Part shown: positions 9,301 through 17,304 of the stretch, in pieces
Layout: each line of letters begins with the position of its first letter
Numbering within the stretch: the stretch's first letter is position 1
DNA from: Geodermatophilus marinus
GTDB taxonomy: Bacteria; Actinomycetota; Actinomycetes; Mycobacteriales; Geodermatophilaceae
DNA: 64,000 nucleotides
Assembly: GCF_003428645.1 (NCBI RefSeq)
Contig: NZ_QVQH01000009.1
Location: 62,001-126,000 of the forward strand
Reading direction: 5' to 3'
Made by a program: the position numbers and the translations under genes
The notes under the pieces: model-generated
Told to the model about the DNA's origin: nothing
Databases searched by the model: none
What the model saw: the letters and a program-made list of their open reading frames with translations, nothing else

Positions 9301-9541
9301 CCACCACCGCGAGATGGGGACGACGGTGCACCTGTTCCTTCGCGAGACGAAGACCGCCGACGGCAGCCTCGGCACGCCGCCGTACCTCTACGCCGGACCG
9401 ATGAGCTACGTGTCGCACACCGGGGAGCGCCCGATGCGCATCCTCTGGCGGCTCGAGCACGCCCTGCCCGCGGACGTCTTCACGGCTGCCAAGTGTCAAC
9501 GACGCTCCAAAGTTGACCCCGTAGCGACGGCCGAAAATTGA
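6395..9541 (+). CDS. PLD-like / SF2 helicase / DUF3427 defence protein, tail altered by IS insertion
   Basis: This 1,048-residue protein has three parts. Residues about 120-300 hold a phospholipase-D-like nuclease domain with the H-x-K core (LHAKAWLF, then GYVGSSNLSAPAL). Residues about 310-660 are a DEAD/DEAH-type SF2 helicase: MATGTGKT (motif I), VVVDEFHH (II), LTATPER (III), FNEGIDLPSID and QQLGRGLRLA (VI). Residues about 680-1,040 are DUF3427, ending YVSHTGERPMRILWRLEHALP. Such proteins are typical of defence islands and are assumed to cut or remodel foreign DNA. An IS21-family element enters right after DVFTAAK and swaps the final two residues for 15 element-encoded ones. The protein should otherwise be intact. 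Confidence 0.9.
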   Translation: MGDVPAGVYEHLLTTRLTDRLRQIDDLLVQHEGLDPADAHESLTRHIAEITRRALRGVGGSDGASVTRQVELANGIVQAITALAPGAATVEDDVVHPARTLLAVAAPGGTPGPPSFPDRPGVPLSTSALLVNGRGQPRIGHEVNRELASADRVDLLCAFIKWQGLRVLEKGLADFLRRGGRLRVITTTYLGATDQRALDHLVGLGAEVKVSYETRTTRLHAKAWLFHRATGLSTGYVGSSNLSAPALTDGLEWNVRLSHVEQAHLLQTFAETFDSYWEDPSFESYEPAHDGDRLRTALSAERGGPRDLPIQISTLDVRPFPYQQEILDELRAEREIHGRWRNLVVMATGTGKTVVSALDYRRLQAAGTAETLLFVAHRKELLTQSRSTFRHVLRRGDFGELLVDGEKPREWRHVFASVQSLAQLDLTTLPPDHFDLVVVDEFHHAMAATYRRLLENVQPNVLLGLTATPERTDGADVRTWFDGRTAVDLRLWEAIDRGLLAPFQYFGLHDDVALDRLQWKRGRGYDVAELSNVYTGDDARVRLILQAVTDKVDDAGRMRALGFCVSIQHAQFMADRFSRAGIPSLAITSLTSPAERDGALAALRDRTVNVLFTVDLFNEGIDLPSIDTVLFLRPTESATVFLQQLGRGLRLAEDKPCLTVLDFIGAQHREFRFDLRFRALTGTSRRGLQREVEQEFPTLPAGCHVELDRVAQRIVLDNIRQSLSVAWKGLVAEAAQQDRPTLAQFLEETGIELEDLYRGADRSWLDLRRAAGWDDGEPGPDDKALGAAISRMLHVDDLERLQFIRAVTSAGVEIDETPRLRRLAAMLHFSLFGARTPFSAVEASLSRLLANRGRAAELRELTGVLQDRIHRVTPAVEVAGARPLHVHARYSREEALAAFGLEDLNGTWGSGVRWVPGDRADVFFVTLVKTEAHFSPTTMYADHAISPTLFQWESQNSTAEKSPTGQRYAHHREMGTTVHLFLRETKTADGSLGTPPYLYAGPMSYVSHTGERPMRILWRLEHALPADVFTAAKCQRRSKVDPVATAEN
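9489..9493. repeat. IS21 target-site duplication, left copy (CCAAG)
   Basis: CCAAG lies immediately left of the element and is repeated immediately right of it (11658-11662). A 5-bp duplication is within the usual IS21 range. Confidence 0.85.
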
Positions 9542-9552
9542 CCCCCTCGTGG

Positions 9553-10326
9553 TCATGCGTCTTCGGTGGCGGCCGCCGAGCGGCCGAGGTCTCGGTCCTT
9601 GAGCCGGTAGCTGTCGCCCTTGAGGGAGATCACCTCGGCGTGATGAACCAGCCGGTCGATCATGGCGGCGGCGACGACCTCGTCGCCGAAGACCTCGCCC
9701 CAGCGGCCGAAGAGCTTGTTGCTGGTCACGATCAGGCTGGCCCGCTCGTAGCGGCTGCTGACGAGCTGGAAGAACAGGTTGGCCGCCTCGGGCTCGAAGG
9801 GCACGTAGCCGACTTCGTCGACGACCAGCAGCGGGTAGCGGCCCAGCCGGCGCAGCTCGTCGTGCAGCCGGCCGGCGTGATGGGCCTCGGCCAGCCGGGT
9901 GACCCACTCGGTGGCGGTGGCGAACAGGACCCGGTGCCCGGCCTGGCAGGCGCGGATCGCCAGCCCGGTGGCCAGGTGGGTCTTGCCGGTGCCCGGTGGC
10001 CCGAGCAGCAGCACGTTCTCCCGCGCGGTGACGAAGTCCAGCGTGCCCAGGTGGGCGATCAGGTCGCGCTTGAGGCCGCGGGCGTGATCGAAGTCGAACT
10101 CCTCCAGGCTCTTCCGCGCCGGGAACCGGGCGGCGCGGATGCGGCCCTCACCGCCATGGGACTCCCGCGCGGAGACTTCCCGCTGCAGGCAGGCCACCAG
10201 GAACTCCTCGTGCGACCAGCCCTGCTCGCGGGCCCGTTCGGCCAGCCGCGGCACCGCCTCGCGCAAGGTCGGCGCCTTCAGCGCCCGGGTCAGGAACGCC
10301 ACCTCCGCGACCAGGTCCCGGCTCAT
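9553..10326 (-). CDS. istB: IS21 helper ATPase
   Basis: This 257-residue AAA+ protein starts at ATG 10326, overlapping the istA stop by four bases (ATGA). It shows Walker A LGPPGTGKTHLA, Walker B LLVVDEVGY and the family pattern ATEWVTRLAEAHHAGRL, with TSNKLFGRWGEVFGDEVVAAAMIDRLVHHAEV near the end split over the sensor region. IstB assembles on DNA and helps IstA choose and capture the target. The length is typical and there is no disruption. Confidence 0.95.
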   Translation of the reverse strand: MSRDLVAEVAFLTRALKAPTLREAVPRLAERAREQGWSHEEFLVACLQREVSARESHGGEGRIRAARFPARKSLEEFDFDHARGLKRDLIAHLGTLDFVTARENVLLLGPPGTGKTHLATGLAIRACQAGHRVLFATATEWVTRLAEAHHAGRLHDELRRLGRYPLLVVDEVGYVPFEPEAANLFFQLVSSRYERASLIVTSNKLFGRWGEVFGDEVVAAAMIDRLVHHAEVISLKGDSYRLKDRDLGRSAAATEDA

Positions 10327-11564
10327 GCCACGCCTCCGTCGGTGAGCCCGAGCGCGGTGTCGTAGTCGCTCAGTGGCCGGATCTCCACCTCTCCGGCGGG
10401 CGGAGCCGGGCGCAGCAGCCCGATCCGGGCCGCGCGCAGCGCCCGGGCGGCGGCCACGTGCTCCTCGGCGGAGATCGTCTGGTGGCGGGCCCAGGCCCGG
10501 TCGTGGTCGGCCACCAGCCGCCCGTCGCCGAGCACGCGCACCCGGGCCAGGTCGGCGACGACCTCGACCCGGCGGCCGATCACCGCCGGATGGACGGAGT
10601 AGTCGTTGCCGTCCAGCCGCACGTAGTGGTCCCGAGCCAGGCGCGTGCTGCTGCGCCAGCCGGTGGCCGGAGCGATCGGCGGCAGGGTGAGCATCCGCTC
10701 CCGGTCGGCGGCGATCCGGTCGGTCGGGGCGCACCCCAGCGCCCGCCGGGGACGGGTGTTCACCATGGCCAGCCAGGCGCCCAGTTGGGCGTTGAAGTCG
10801 GCCGGGCCGGTGAACGTCCGCCCGGGCAGGAACGAGCGCTCGAGGTAGTCGTGCAGCCGCTCGACCAGGCCCTTGGCCTCGGGATCGGCCGGCCGGCAGA
10901 TCAGCACCTTCGTGGCCAGCGTGCCGCGGAAGCCCTGGCAGTCGGCGGTGAGCTCGCTGCGGCCACCGCGCCAGCGACCGACCGCACCCTCACCGTCCCA
11001 GACCAGCACCCGCGGCACCGCCCCGAGGCCGGCGAGCAGCTGCCACCAGCCCGCAAACAGGTCCTCCGCGTTGCGCGAGGGGATCAGCACGCCGGCCGCC
11101 CACCGGGAGTAGCCGCAGACCATCGTCAGCACCGGCAACTGCTTGGCGGTGCGGCTCTGGCCGCAGCCGACCGGCAGCGTGATCGGCGGGAACCACAGGT
11201 CAAACTGGGCGATCTCGCCGGCCGCGTACTGCGTGCGCGACGCTGGATCGGGCGGCAGGTAGACCGGTCGCAGCTCGGCCACCCGCTTCTTGAGCACGGT
11301 CATCGACCGGCTCCAGCCGATCCGCTCGGCGATCACCGTCGCCGGCATCGTCGGGAACGCCTGCAGCAGCTCCCGGATCCGCGGCTCGACCTCATCGACG
11401 ATCGACCCCTGACCGACCCGCTCGTACTTCGGCGGCCGGTCGGCCCGCAGCGCCGTTCGCACCGTGTTCCGTGAGACGCCCAGCACCCGGGCGATCTGCT
11501 TGATCGGGATGCCCTCGGCCCGATGCAGCCGGCGGATCTCCGCCCAGTCCTCCACGGACAACAC
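10323..11564 (-). CDS. istA: IS21 transposase
   Basis: This 413-residue DDE transposase starts at GTG 11564. An N-terminal helix-turn-helix (IKQIARVLGVSRNTVRTAL) precedes the RNase-H-like catalytic core. The likely catalytic acids are D in AQFDLWFP, D in VLVWDGEGAVG and E in AKGLVERLHDYLE. A C-terminal beta-rich part (YVRLDGNDYSVHPAVIGRRV) is typical of IstA. It is translationally coupled to istB. A weak GACGAGG precedes the start. Confidence 0.93.
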   Translation of the reverse strand: MLSVEDWAEIRRLHRAEGIPIKQIARVLGVSRNTVRTALRADRPPKYERVGQGSIVDEVEPRIRELLQAFPTMPATVIAERIGWSRSMTVLKKRVAELRPVYLPPDPASRTQYAAGEIAQFDLWFPPITLPVGCGQSRTAKQLPVLTMVCGYSRWAAGVLIPSRNAEDLFAGWWQLLAGLGAVPRVLVWDGEGAVGRWRGGRSELTADCQGFRGTLATKVLICRPADPEAKGLVERLHDYLERSFLPGRTFTGPADFNAQLGAWLAMVNTRPRRALGCAPTDRIAADRERMLTLPPIAPATGWRSSTRLARDHYVRLDGNDYSVHPAVIGRRVEVVADLARVRVLGDGRLVADHDRAWARHQTISAEEHVAAARALRAARIGLLRPAPPAGEVEIRPLSDYDTALGLTDGGVA

Positions 11565-11657
11565 CTCGTCCCTCCCCGGCTCGGCTCGAGCCAGGGTCTC
11601 GGGAGGGGGTCAGTTTTCGAGTGTCGCGAGGGGGTCAGTTTTCAGGCGTCGTCGACA

Positions 11658-11662
11658 CCAAG
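11658..11662. repeat. IS21 target-site duplication, right copy (CCAAG)
   Basis: This matches 9489-9493. The bases that follow (GTGGCCTGA, 11663-11671) are the displaced natural Val-Ala-stop end of the DUF3427 helicase gene. Confidence 0.85.
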
Positions 11663-11671
11663 GTGGCCTGA
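11663..11671 (+). pseudogene. Displaced 3' end of the DUF3427 helicase gene
   Basis: GTG GCC TGA encodes Val-Ala-stop in the frame that follows GCT GCC AAG at the left junction. It is orphaned by the IS21 insertion. Confidence 0.8.
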
Positions 11672-11736
11672 GCGCCCGTAACGGATCCTGAGCAGCCCAG
11701 CCGGGGCTGTCGGCACGCGCTGGTACTCGTGACGAC

Positions 11737-12258
11737 ATGCCGGCCGATAGCCCCCGCTTGGACCCCGGCCCTCACCCTGGGGCCACGAGCGCCGAGATCT
11801 CCCGCCGCATGAGCCGGCTCAGAAGACGGGACAACCGACCGGAGATGGCTGTCAGGCGGCTGCTCTACGCCCGGGGGCTGCGCTACCGCGTGTGCTTCCG
11901 GATCCCGGGGCAGCGGAGACGGACGATCGACATCGTCTTCGTCGGGGCACGTCTGGCGGTCTACATCGACGGGTGCTTCTGGCACGGCTGCCCCGAGCAC
12001 CAGCACATGCCCAAGGCGAACACCTCGTGGTGGGTCCAGAAGATGGCCATGAACCGGGCTCGCGACGCAGCCGCCACGGCTCAGCTCGAAGGCCTGGGCT
12101 GGACGGTCCTGCGATTCTGGGAACACGAGGATCCCAAAGCCGTCGTCACGACGATCGTGGCTCGCCTGAACGACGAGACAGCGATCCAGCGGCTCACCTC
12201 CGAAGCGACATCGGAAGTCGCAGCTCACGCGGAGACGCCCGCGTGCGCACGGCGGTGA
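11737..12258 (+). CDS. vsr: Very-short-patch-repair (Vsr)-type endonuclease
   Basis: This 173-residue protein matches Vsr: ISRRMSRLRRRDNRPEMAVR at the start, the catalytic acid in RRTIDIVF, and the zinc/His cluster IDGCFWHGCPEH, followed by WTVLRFWEHED. Classical Vsr nicks T:G mismatches made by deamination at cytosine-methylation sites. No cytosine methyltransferase lies in this window. It sits inside the defence island downstream of the helicase and, without the IS21, would start about 65 bases after it, so it could belong to the same unit. A defence-nuclease role is possible. Confidence 0.92.
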   Translation: MPADSPRLDPGPHPGATSAEISRRMSRLRRRDNRPEMAVRRLLYARGLRYRVCFRIPGQRRRTIDIVFVGARLAVYIDGCFWHGCPEHQHMPKANTSWWVQKMAMNRARDAAATAQLEGLGWTVLRFWEHEDPKAVVTTIVARLNDETAIQRLTSEATSEVAAHAETPACARR

Positions 12259-12322
12259 CATGGAGATCCCTCGGCCAGGTCTGCCGTAGGCAACGCGGTT
12301 CAAGCGGTCGGGCAGATGGACC

Positions 12323-14053
12323 TCAATCGAGCCGTGCGACGGCCCCGAGCAACCATCCGCACGCGGCGTTGTGCTCCTCGAGGGCCGCCGGCGACGGTCG
12401 GCAAGGAGGCGATGCCGGTCGGCGCACCATCCGCTCGTCGAGCTCCGCGTACAGCGTCCCGTCCAGCTCCGGCGAGATGCGGATGCTCCCGACCGGCAGC
12501 ACGGTGAGCAGGTGCAGGTCGAACAGCGTGTGGATGTCCGCCCGCAGCAGCAGCCCGTTGGTCACCGTGTTGTGCAGCTGTCCCCGGTACGGGCGGATGT
12601 GCGCCGCCTCGAGCACAGCTTCTGCCGCCGTCCCCGTGACCGCGCACGCCCCCTCGTAGGCGGCGAGAAGGCCGTCCCGGAACGCCTTCTGGCCCCGCCG
12701 CTGGACGATGGCCCGGTGGGCCTTGTTCCGCTCGTCGTAGCCGGGCGGGATGGCTGGGTCCTCGAACTCCTCGTCGCCGGCCGGACGTCCGGACCCGTCG
12801 AGGTTTCGCACCGGCAGCGTGAGACGAGGCGGGGAGCCCGACACCGTGACGCCGGGGAGCGTGGCAAGGACCGCACCGACGAAGGAGCTGCGGTGCCCGA
12901 GGGTGGGGACGTCGACGGTCACGGCTCCGTCGCGCCGGATGAGGTCCAGCCCGCGCTGCACCATGGCGATCGGCACCGGCTGCCCCTCGGGTGATCGACC
13001 CGTGGCCACCAGGACCCTGGGCGGCTGCACCGCGAGGACCGTGTTCTCCTGACCCGTCGCCGTCGAGAGCGTCCGGCCGATGAGGCTCTCGAGCAAGCTC
13101 GTCACATCCGGGCCCGACTCCGGGGCCGCGGGGACGGCCAGCAGCCCGAGCGCCGCCAGGGTCCGGTCACGCGCCTCCGCATCGGCCAGCGCAGCGGCGA
13201 GCCTCTCCACCGCGCGCCGCCGGAACTCCGCGTCGCTTCGGACCCGTGCGTGGACCTCACGGGCCAGGCCGGCGACCGGGTCCTCGCGCCGGACGAAGTC
13301 CCGGCCACCGCGACCGACCGGGCCCGGCGGCAGCGGGGACAACTGCCACCACGCTGACCGGCGAAGGGCGAACCAAGGCAGTTCGGGATCGGGCTCGCTC
13401 TCACCGACGGCGAACGGCCGCAGCAGCGCACGCAGCTCGTTCCGGACCTCGGAGAAAGGCCGCAGCCGCTCGCGGCCACGCACGGCCGCCGAGATCGCCC
13501 ACAGCAGGACGAGCTGCTGGTAGGGAGCCGGCTTGCCGAGCTGCCGGTCGACCGTGAGGTCGCCCAGGCTCGCGAGCAGCGGGTCGGCTTCAGCATCGCT
13601 GCGCCCGGGGGTCGACGTCGTCCTCCGCTCCCCGTCGAGACGGAGGCCGGCGCCGGAGCTCTTCGCGAGCAAGTCAGCCAGGTGCTCCGCACGGCTCGGA
13701 TCGACGCGCGGGAACCGCGGCAGCTGGATGGTGCCGATCCCGACCGTGTCCTCGATCTCGCCGCCGGACATGTACAGCGGCTCGGCGGGTTCGTCGAGAA
13801 CCTCGATCGGGATCAGCGCAGTGTACCGCTCCGGCTCCGGCCAGGGGACCTCCTCGACGCCGCGGGGTCGACGCGCGTCAGCCGTCGCGCGGCAGCGCGC
13901 GAGCCACCCCCGCCGGGACCCCCAGATGAAGAGCTCATCACCTCGGCGAACGCCGAGCGCGGTGACGGTATTGGAGCCGAACAGCGACTCCCGCTTGCAG
14001 ATCTCCCAGTTGTCCCGCTGCTCGAAGGAGATCGATCCGACCCAATGCGTCAC
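12323..14053 (-). CDS. EVE-like / sulfur-binding-like / HNH restriction endonuclease (type IV)
   Basis: The 576-residue protein starts at GTG 14053. Residues about 1-90 (THWVGSISFEQRDNWEI, then RRGDELFIWGSRRGWLARC) look like an EVE/PUA-type modified-base reader. Residues about 170-250 (PAPYQQLVLLWAISAA, RLRPFSEVRNELRALLRPF) match the sulfur-binding domain of ScoMcrA-like enzymes that recognise phosphorothioate DNA. The C-terminal part is an HNH nuclease: CAVTGT, LEAAHIRPYRG, HNTVTNGLLLRADIHTLFD. Together these suggest an enzyme that cuts modified foreign DNA. The EVE assignment is less sure than the other two. Its target modification is unknown. Confidence 0.85.
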   Translation of the reverse strand: MTHWVGSISFEQRDNWEICKRESLFGSNTVTALGVRRGDELFIWGSRRGWLARCRATADARRPRGVEEVPWPEPERYTALIPIEVLDEPAEPLYMSGGEIEDTVGIGTIQLPRFPRVDPSRAEHLADLLAKSSGAGLRLDGERRTTSTPGRSDAEADPLLASLGDLTVDRQLGKPAPYQQLVLLWAISAAVRGRERLRPFSEVRNELRALLRPFAVGESEPDPELPWFALRRSAWWQLSPLPPGPVGRGGRDFVRREDPVAGLAREVHARVRSDAEFRRRAVERLAAALADAEARDRTLAALGLLAVPAAPESGPDVTSLLESLIGRTLSTATGQENTVLAVQPPRVLVATGRSPEGQPVPIAMVQRGLDLIRRDGAVTVDVPTLGHRSSFVGAVLATLPGVTVSGSPPRLTLPVRNLDGSGRPAGDEEFEDPAIPPGYDERNKAHRAIVQRRGQKAFRDGLLAAYEGACAVTGTAAEAVLEAAHIRPYRGQLHNTVTNGLLLRADIHTLFDLHLLTVLPVGSIRISPELDGTLYAELDERMVRRPASPPCRPSPAALEEHNAACGWLLGAVARLD

Positions 14054-14123
14054 TCATCCGCGCCGTCCGGTGTTCGCAGCGGGTGAGGGCATGTCCTGGT
14101 GGAAGCCCGTTGGGCCGTGCTCG

Positions 14124-14555
14124 CTACGCCGACGCGGTCCGCGCCGGCCGCCCCACTATGCGAGCGCGTCCGCGACGGCGGGGAGTGACACTCCGGATCG
14201 GGGCTCCTACGCCTTGGGAGGCGCCACGCTCCGATGGGCAAACCGGCGGGAAGCGGCGCTCGTTGGCCTCGAGCTTGTCCGCCGCCGCCTGAGCGAGGTC
14301 GACGCCGACGACGTCCGCCAGGCGCAGCAGGTACAGCAGGACGTCGGACATCTCCTCGGCCAGGCGACCGTTCAGCGGCTGCTCGCGGACCGCCGTCGCC
14401 TGCTCGTCGTGCTGGAGCCACTGCAGGAGCTCGGCCAGCTCCCCCACCTCGCCGACCAACGCGAGCGCCAGGGACTTGGGATCGTGGAACCGCGCCCAGT
14501 CGCGGGCCTCGGTGAAGGTGCGCATGCGACGAGTGAGGTCCGCGATGTCCGACAC
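14124..14555 (-). CDS. MazG-like nucleotide pyrophosphohydrolase
   Basis: This 143-residue all-alpha protein contains the MazG-like core: FHDPKSLALALVGEVGELAE with the E-x2-E metal pair, then RLAEEMSDVLLYLLRLADVVGVDL with the E-x2-D pair. It hydrolyses nucleoside triphosphates to monophosphates and pyrophosphate. The start is GTG 14555 (VSDIADLTRRM). The last 35 or so residues after NERRFP are low-complexity and basic, unlike relatives, so the natural 3' end may have been lost. It lies upstream of and parallel to the HNH enzyme. MazG-like enzymes often accompany DUF3427 helicases; that this one depletes nucleotides in defence is inference. Confidence 0.85.
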   Translation of the reverse strand: MSDIADLTRRMRTFTEARDWARFHDPKSLALALVGEVGELAELLQWLQHDEQATAVREQPLNGRLAEEMSDVLLYLLRLADVVGVDLAQAAADKLEANERRFPPVCPSERGASQGVGAPIRSVTPRRRGRARIVGRPARTASA

Positions 14556-14683
14556 GGGCCGAGTATCGGCACGGGACCGGCCGACCCGCCCCACTACTGT
14601 CGGGGGACGCGGCCCGACAGGCTTCCGCTCTCCGGACAGGCCTCCACCCGCACGAGTCGATTCGTGCTGCCCGGAGACTGTCC

Positions 14684-16588
14684 TTGCCCCTGCTGCGCAC
14701 CTCGGCGCGAGGCCTCGCCGACCTGGCCCGTGAGGGCCGCGTCGGCGCCGTCCTCGCCGAGCAGATGTCCTTCCAGATGAAGCGCCGGGCCTCGGCCGCG
14801 GAGGTGCGCTCCTGGGACGCCAGCCTCCGCGTCCTCGCCGACGACCTCCTCCAGGCCGGGCTCGACCGGGTCGAGGTCCTGCTCGAGTACCAGCTGCCGC
14901 TGAGCAGCAAGCGGATCGACGTCGTCCTGGCCGGCCGGCACCCGCGCCGCGACGCACCCTCCTACGTCCTCGTCGAGCTCAAGCAGTGGACCCAGGCGCA
15001 CGGGTTCGAGGACGACGCCGAGCTCGTCGTCCAGCCGTCGTACGGGCCGCGGCCGATCCTGCACCCTGTGGCCCAGGTGCGGTCCTACGCCGAGTACCTG
15101 CTCGACTTCACCGCCGTCCTGCACGGGACGACCGACGTCCTCGCCGGCGCCGCGTACCTGCACAACGCGACCACGGGCGGGGTCGGCGCGCTCTTCAACT
15201 ACCCGCAGGACGAGCTGGGCCGGCTGTTCACCGGGCAGAACCGCGGTGAGTGGCTCGACTTCCTGCGCGGCCGGCTCGCGCCGAGCGACGGCAGCGTCTC
15301 CGCCGACCGGCTGCTGCACTCGGCGATCGCGCCGAGCAAGCAGCTCATGGCGGTCGCCGCGGAGGAGGTCCGCCGGCGGGAGCAGTTCGTCCTGCTCGAC
15401 GAGCAGCGGGTGGCCTTCGAGCTGGTGATGCACGAGGTCGAGAAGGCCCGCGCCGGGGACCACAAGAGCGTGGTGATCGTGTCCGGCGGCCCGGGGAGCG
15501 GGAAGAGCGTCATCGCCCTGTCGCTGCTGGGTGAGCTGAACCGGCGCGGCCGGTCGGCGATCCACGCGACCGGGTCCCGCTCGTTCACCCAGACGCTCCG
15601 GAAGGTCGCCGGCCGGGGTTCGCGGCAGGTCCAGTCGCTGTTCAAGTACTTCAACAGCTTCATGGACGCCGACAGCAACGGCTTCGACGTCCTCATCGCC
15701 GACGAGGCGCACCGGCTCCGCGAGACGTCGGCGAACCGGTGGACCAAGGCCGAGCACCGCACCGGCAAGGCCCAGGTCGACGAGCTGATCGACGCCGCCC
15801 GGGTGCCGGTCTTCCTGCTGGACCAGAACCAGGTCGTACGACCCGGCGAGCTGGGCACCGTCGAGGACATCGAGAAGGCAGCGCGCGAGCGCGGGCTGGC
15901 GGTGCACCACGTCGACCTCAGCGCCCAGTACCGCTGCGGTGGATCCGAAGCGTACATCGACTGGGTCGAGCGGCTGCTCGGGCTCAAGCCCGGCGGCCCG
16001 GTGCCGTGGGACGGCGACCCCAACTTCGAGGTCCGGGTCGTCGACTCACCGTCGGCCATGGAGGTCGCGCTCGGCGCGAAGCTGGAGGAGCGCTACGGGG
16101 CTCGGATGGCCGCCGGCTACTGCTGGCCGTGGAGCGACCCGCGCAAGGACGGCTCGCTGGTGCCCGACGTGCAGATCGGCGACTGGGCGCGGCCGTGGAA
16201 CCTCAAAGGCGAGCGGTCGGTGGGCGGCGCTCCCCCGTCGGCGCTGTGGGCCAGCGAGCCGGCCGGCTTCAGCCAGGTCGGCTGCGTCTACACCGCGCAG
16301 GGCTTCGAGTACGACTGGAACGGCGTGCTCATGGGACCGGACCTGGTGTGGCGCACCGACCGGTGGGTCGCCGTCCGCTCGGCCAACCGCGACCCGGACT
16401 TCCGCAACACCAAGCGGGTGAGCGACCAGGAGTTCGACGCCCTGGTACGCAACGTCTACAAGGTCCTGCTCAGCCGCGGCATGCGAGGAACGCTCCTCTA
16501 CTCGACGGATGCGGAGACGCAGGACTTGCTCCACTCGCTCGTCGGCGGGACTCCTTCGTGGGCTGCAGCAGGTCCCGGCGTTCTGTAG
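14684..16588 (+). CDS. Nuclease-fold plus DUF2075 / Schlafen-group-3-like helicase
   Basis: This 634-residue protein is read from TTG 14684, with GGAGA seven bases upstream; no better ATG or GTG is in frame. Residues about 45-170 show an acidic/basic pattern (KRIDVVLAG, then YVLVELKQW), i.e. D...E-x-K of the restriction-endonuclease fold. Residues about 230-630 are DUF2075: Walker A GGPGSGKSVIA, IADEAHRLRE, VFLLDQNQVVRPGE, QYRCGGSEAYIDW and YTAQGFEYDWNGVL. It is probably an ATP-driven DNA or RNA nuclease. It is the last gene of the island before the truncated chromosomal gene. Confidence 0.87.
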   Translation: MPLLRTSARGLADLAREGRVGAVLAEQMSFQMKRRASAAEVRSWDASLRVLADDLLQAGLDRVEVLLEYQLPLSSKRIDVVLAGRHPRRDAPSYVLVELKQWTQAHGFEDDAELVVQPSYGPRPILHPVAQVRSYAEYLLDFTAVLHGTTDVLAGAAYLHNATTGGVGALFNYPQDELGRLFTGQNRGEWLDFLRGRLAPSDGSVSADRLLHSAIAPSKQLMAVAAEEVRRREQFVLLDEQRVAFELVMHEVEKARAGDHKSVVIVSGGPGSGKSVIALSLLGELNRRGRSAIHATGSRSFTQTLRKVAGRGSRQVQSLFKYFNSFMDADSNGFDVLIADEAHRLRETSANRWTKAEHRTGKAQVDELIDAARVPVFLLDQNQVVRPGELGTVEDIEKAARERGLAVHHVDLSAQYRCGGSEAYIDWVERLLGLKPGGPVPWDGDPNFEVRVVDSPSAMEVALGAKLEERYGARMAAGYCWPWSDPRKDGSLVPDVQIGDWARPWNLKGERSVGGAPPSALWASEPAGFSQVGCVYTAQGFEYDWNGVLMGPDLVWRTDRWVAVRSANRDPDFRNTKRVSDQEFDALVRNVYKVLLSRGMRGTLLYSTDAETQDLLHSLVGGTPSWAAAGPGVL

Positions 16589-16884
16589 TCCGCGGGCGAG
16601 AGGTGTACCGGATCGGCGCCGGTCACCGACCAAGACGGGATAGCCGAGTGAACCGTCCCATCGTCCCCCCGCCTGGTGATGTTGCGGCCGACGTGATCCT
16701 GTCGCTCTCCTCCCCCGCCGATGAGCGCGGTGAACCCGAAGCATCACCGAGAGATGGCGAGGAGCTGTAAGAGGAGCGGTCGGTGGGCACATGGACGCCA
16801 ACCGTGTAGCGGCCAAGGTCGCGAACGCTCCCCCACCAGGGCCTGGCCCCTGAATCTCGTCGCCGGAGGCGGTCAGCGACGACA
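16589..16884. other. Non-coding stretch at the island's right edge
   Basis: No convincing gene is visible in these 296 bases. The position matters: protein similarity to a NAD(P)-binding protein starts abruptly at about 16885, so the end of the inserted DNA is probably here. No integrase, tRNA or obvious direct repeat is visible. Confidence 0.5.

Positions 16885-17300
<416 letters not shown>

Positions 17301-17304
<4 letters not shown>

Larger units (their letters stand above)
9494..11657 (-). mobile_element. IS21-family insertion sequence (2,164 bp)
   Basis: The element carries istA and istB on the minus strand. Its ends are near-perfect inverted repeats: TGTCAACGACGC at 9494-9505 and its partner TGTCGACGACGC read inward from 11657. 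Each end has two internal copies of a GAAAA(C/T)TGACCCC-like motif (9509-9520, 9533-9545; 11606-11618, 11631-11643), matching the multiple terminal transposase-binding repeats of IS21. It is flanked by CCAAG duplications. Removing the element plus one CCAAG rejoins GCTGCCAAG to GTGGCCTGA, restoring a natural end to the helicase gene. Both transposition genes look intact, so the copy may be recent and active. Confidence 0.93.
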
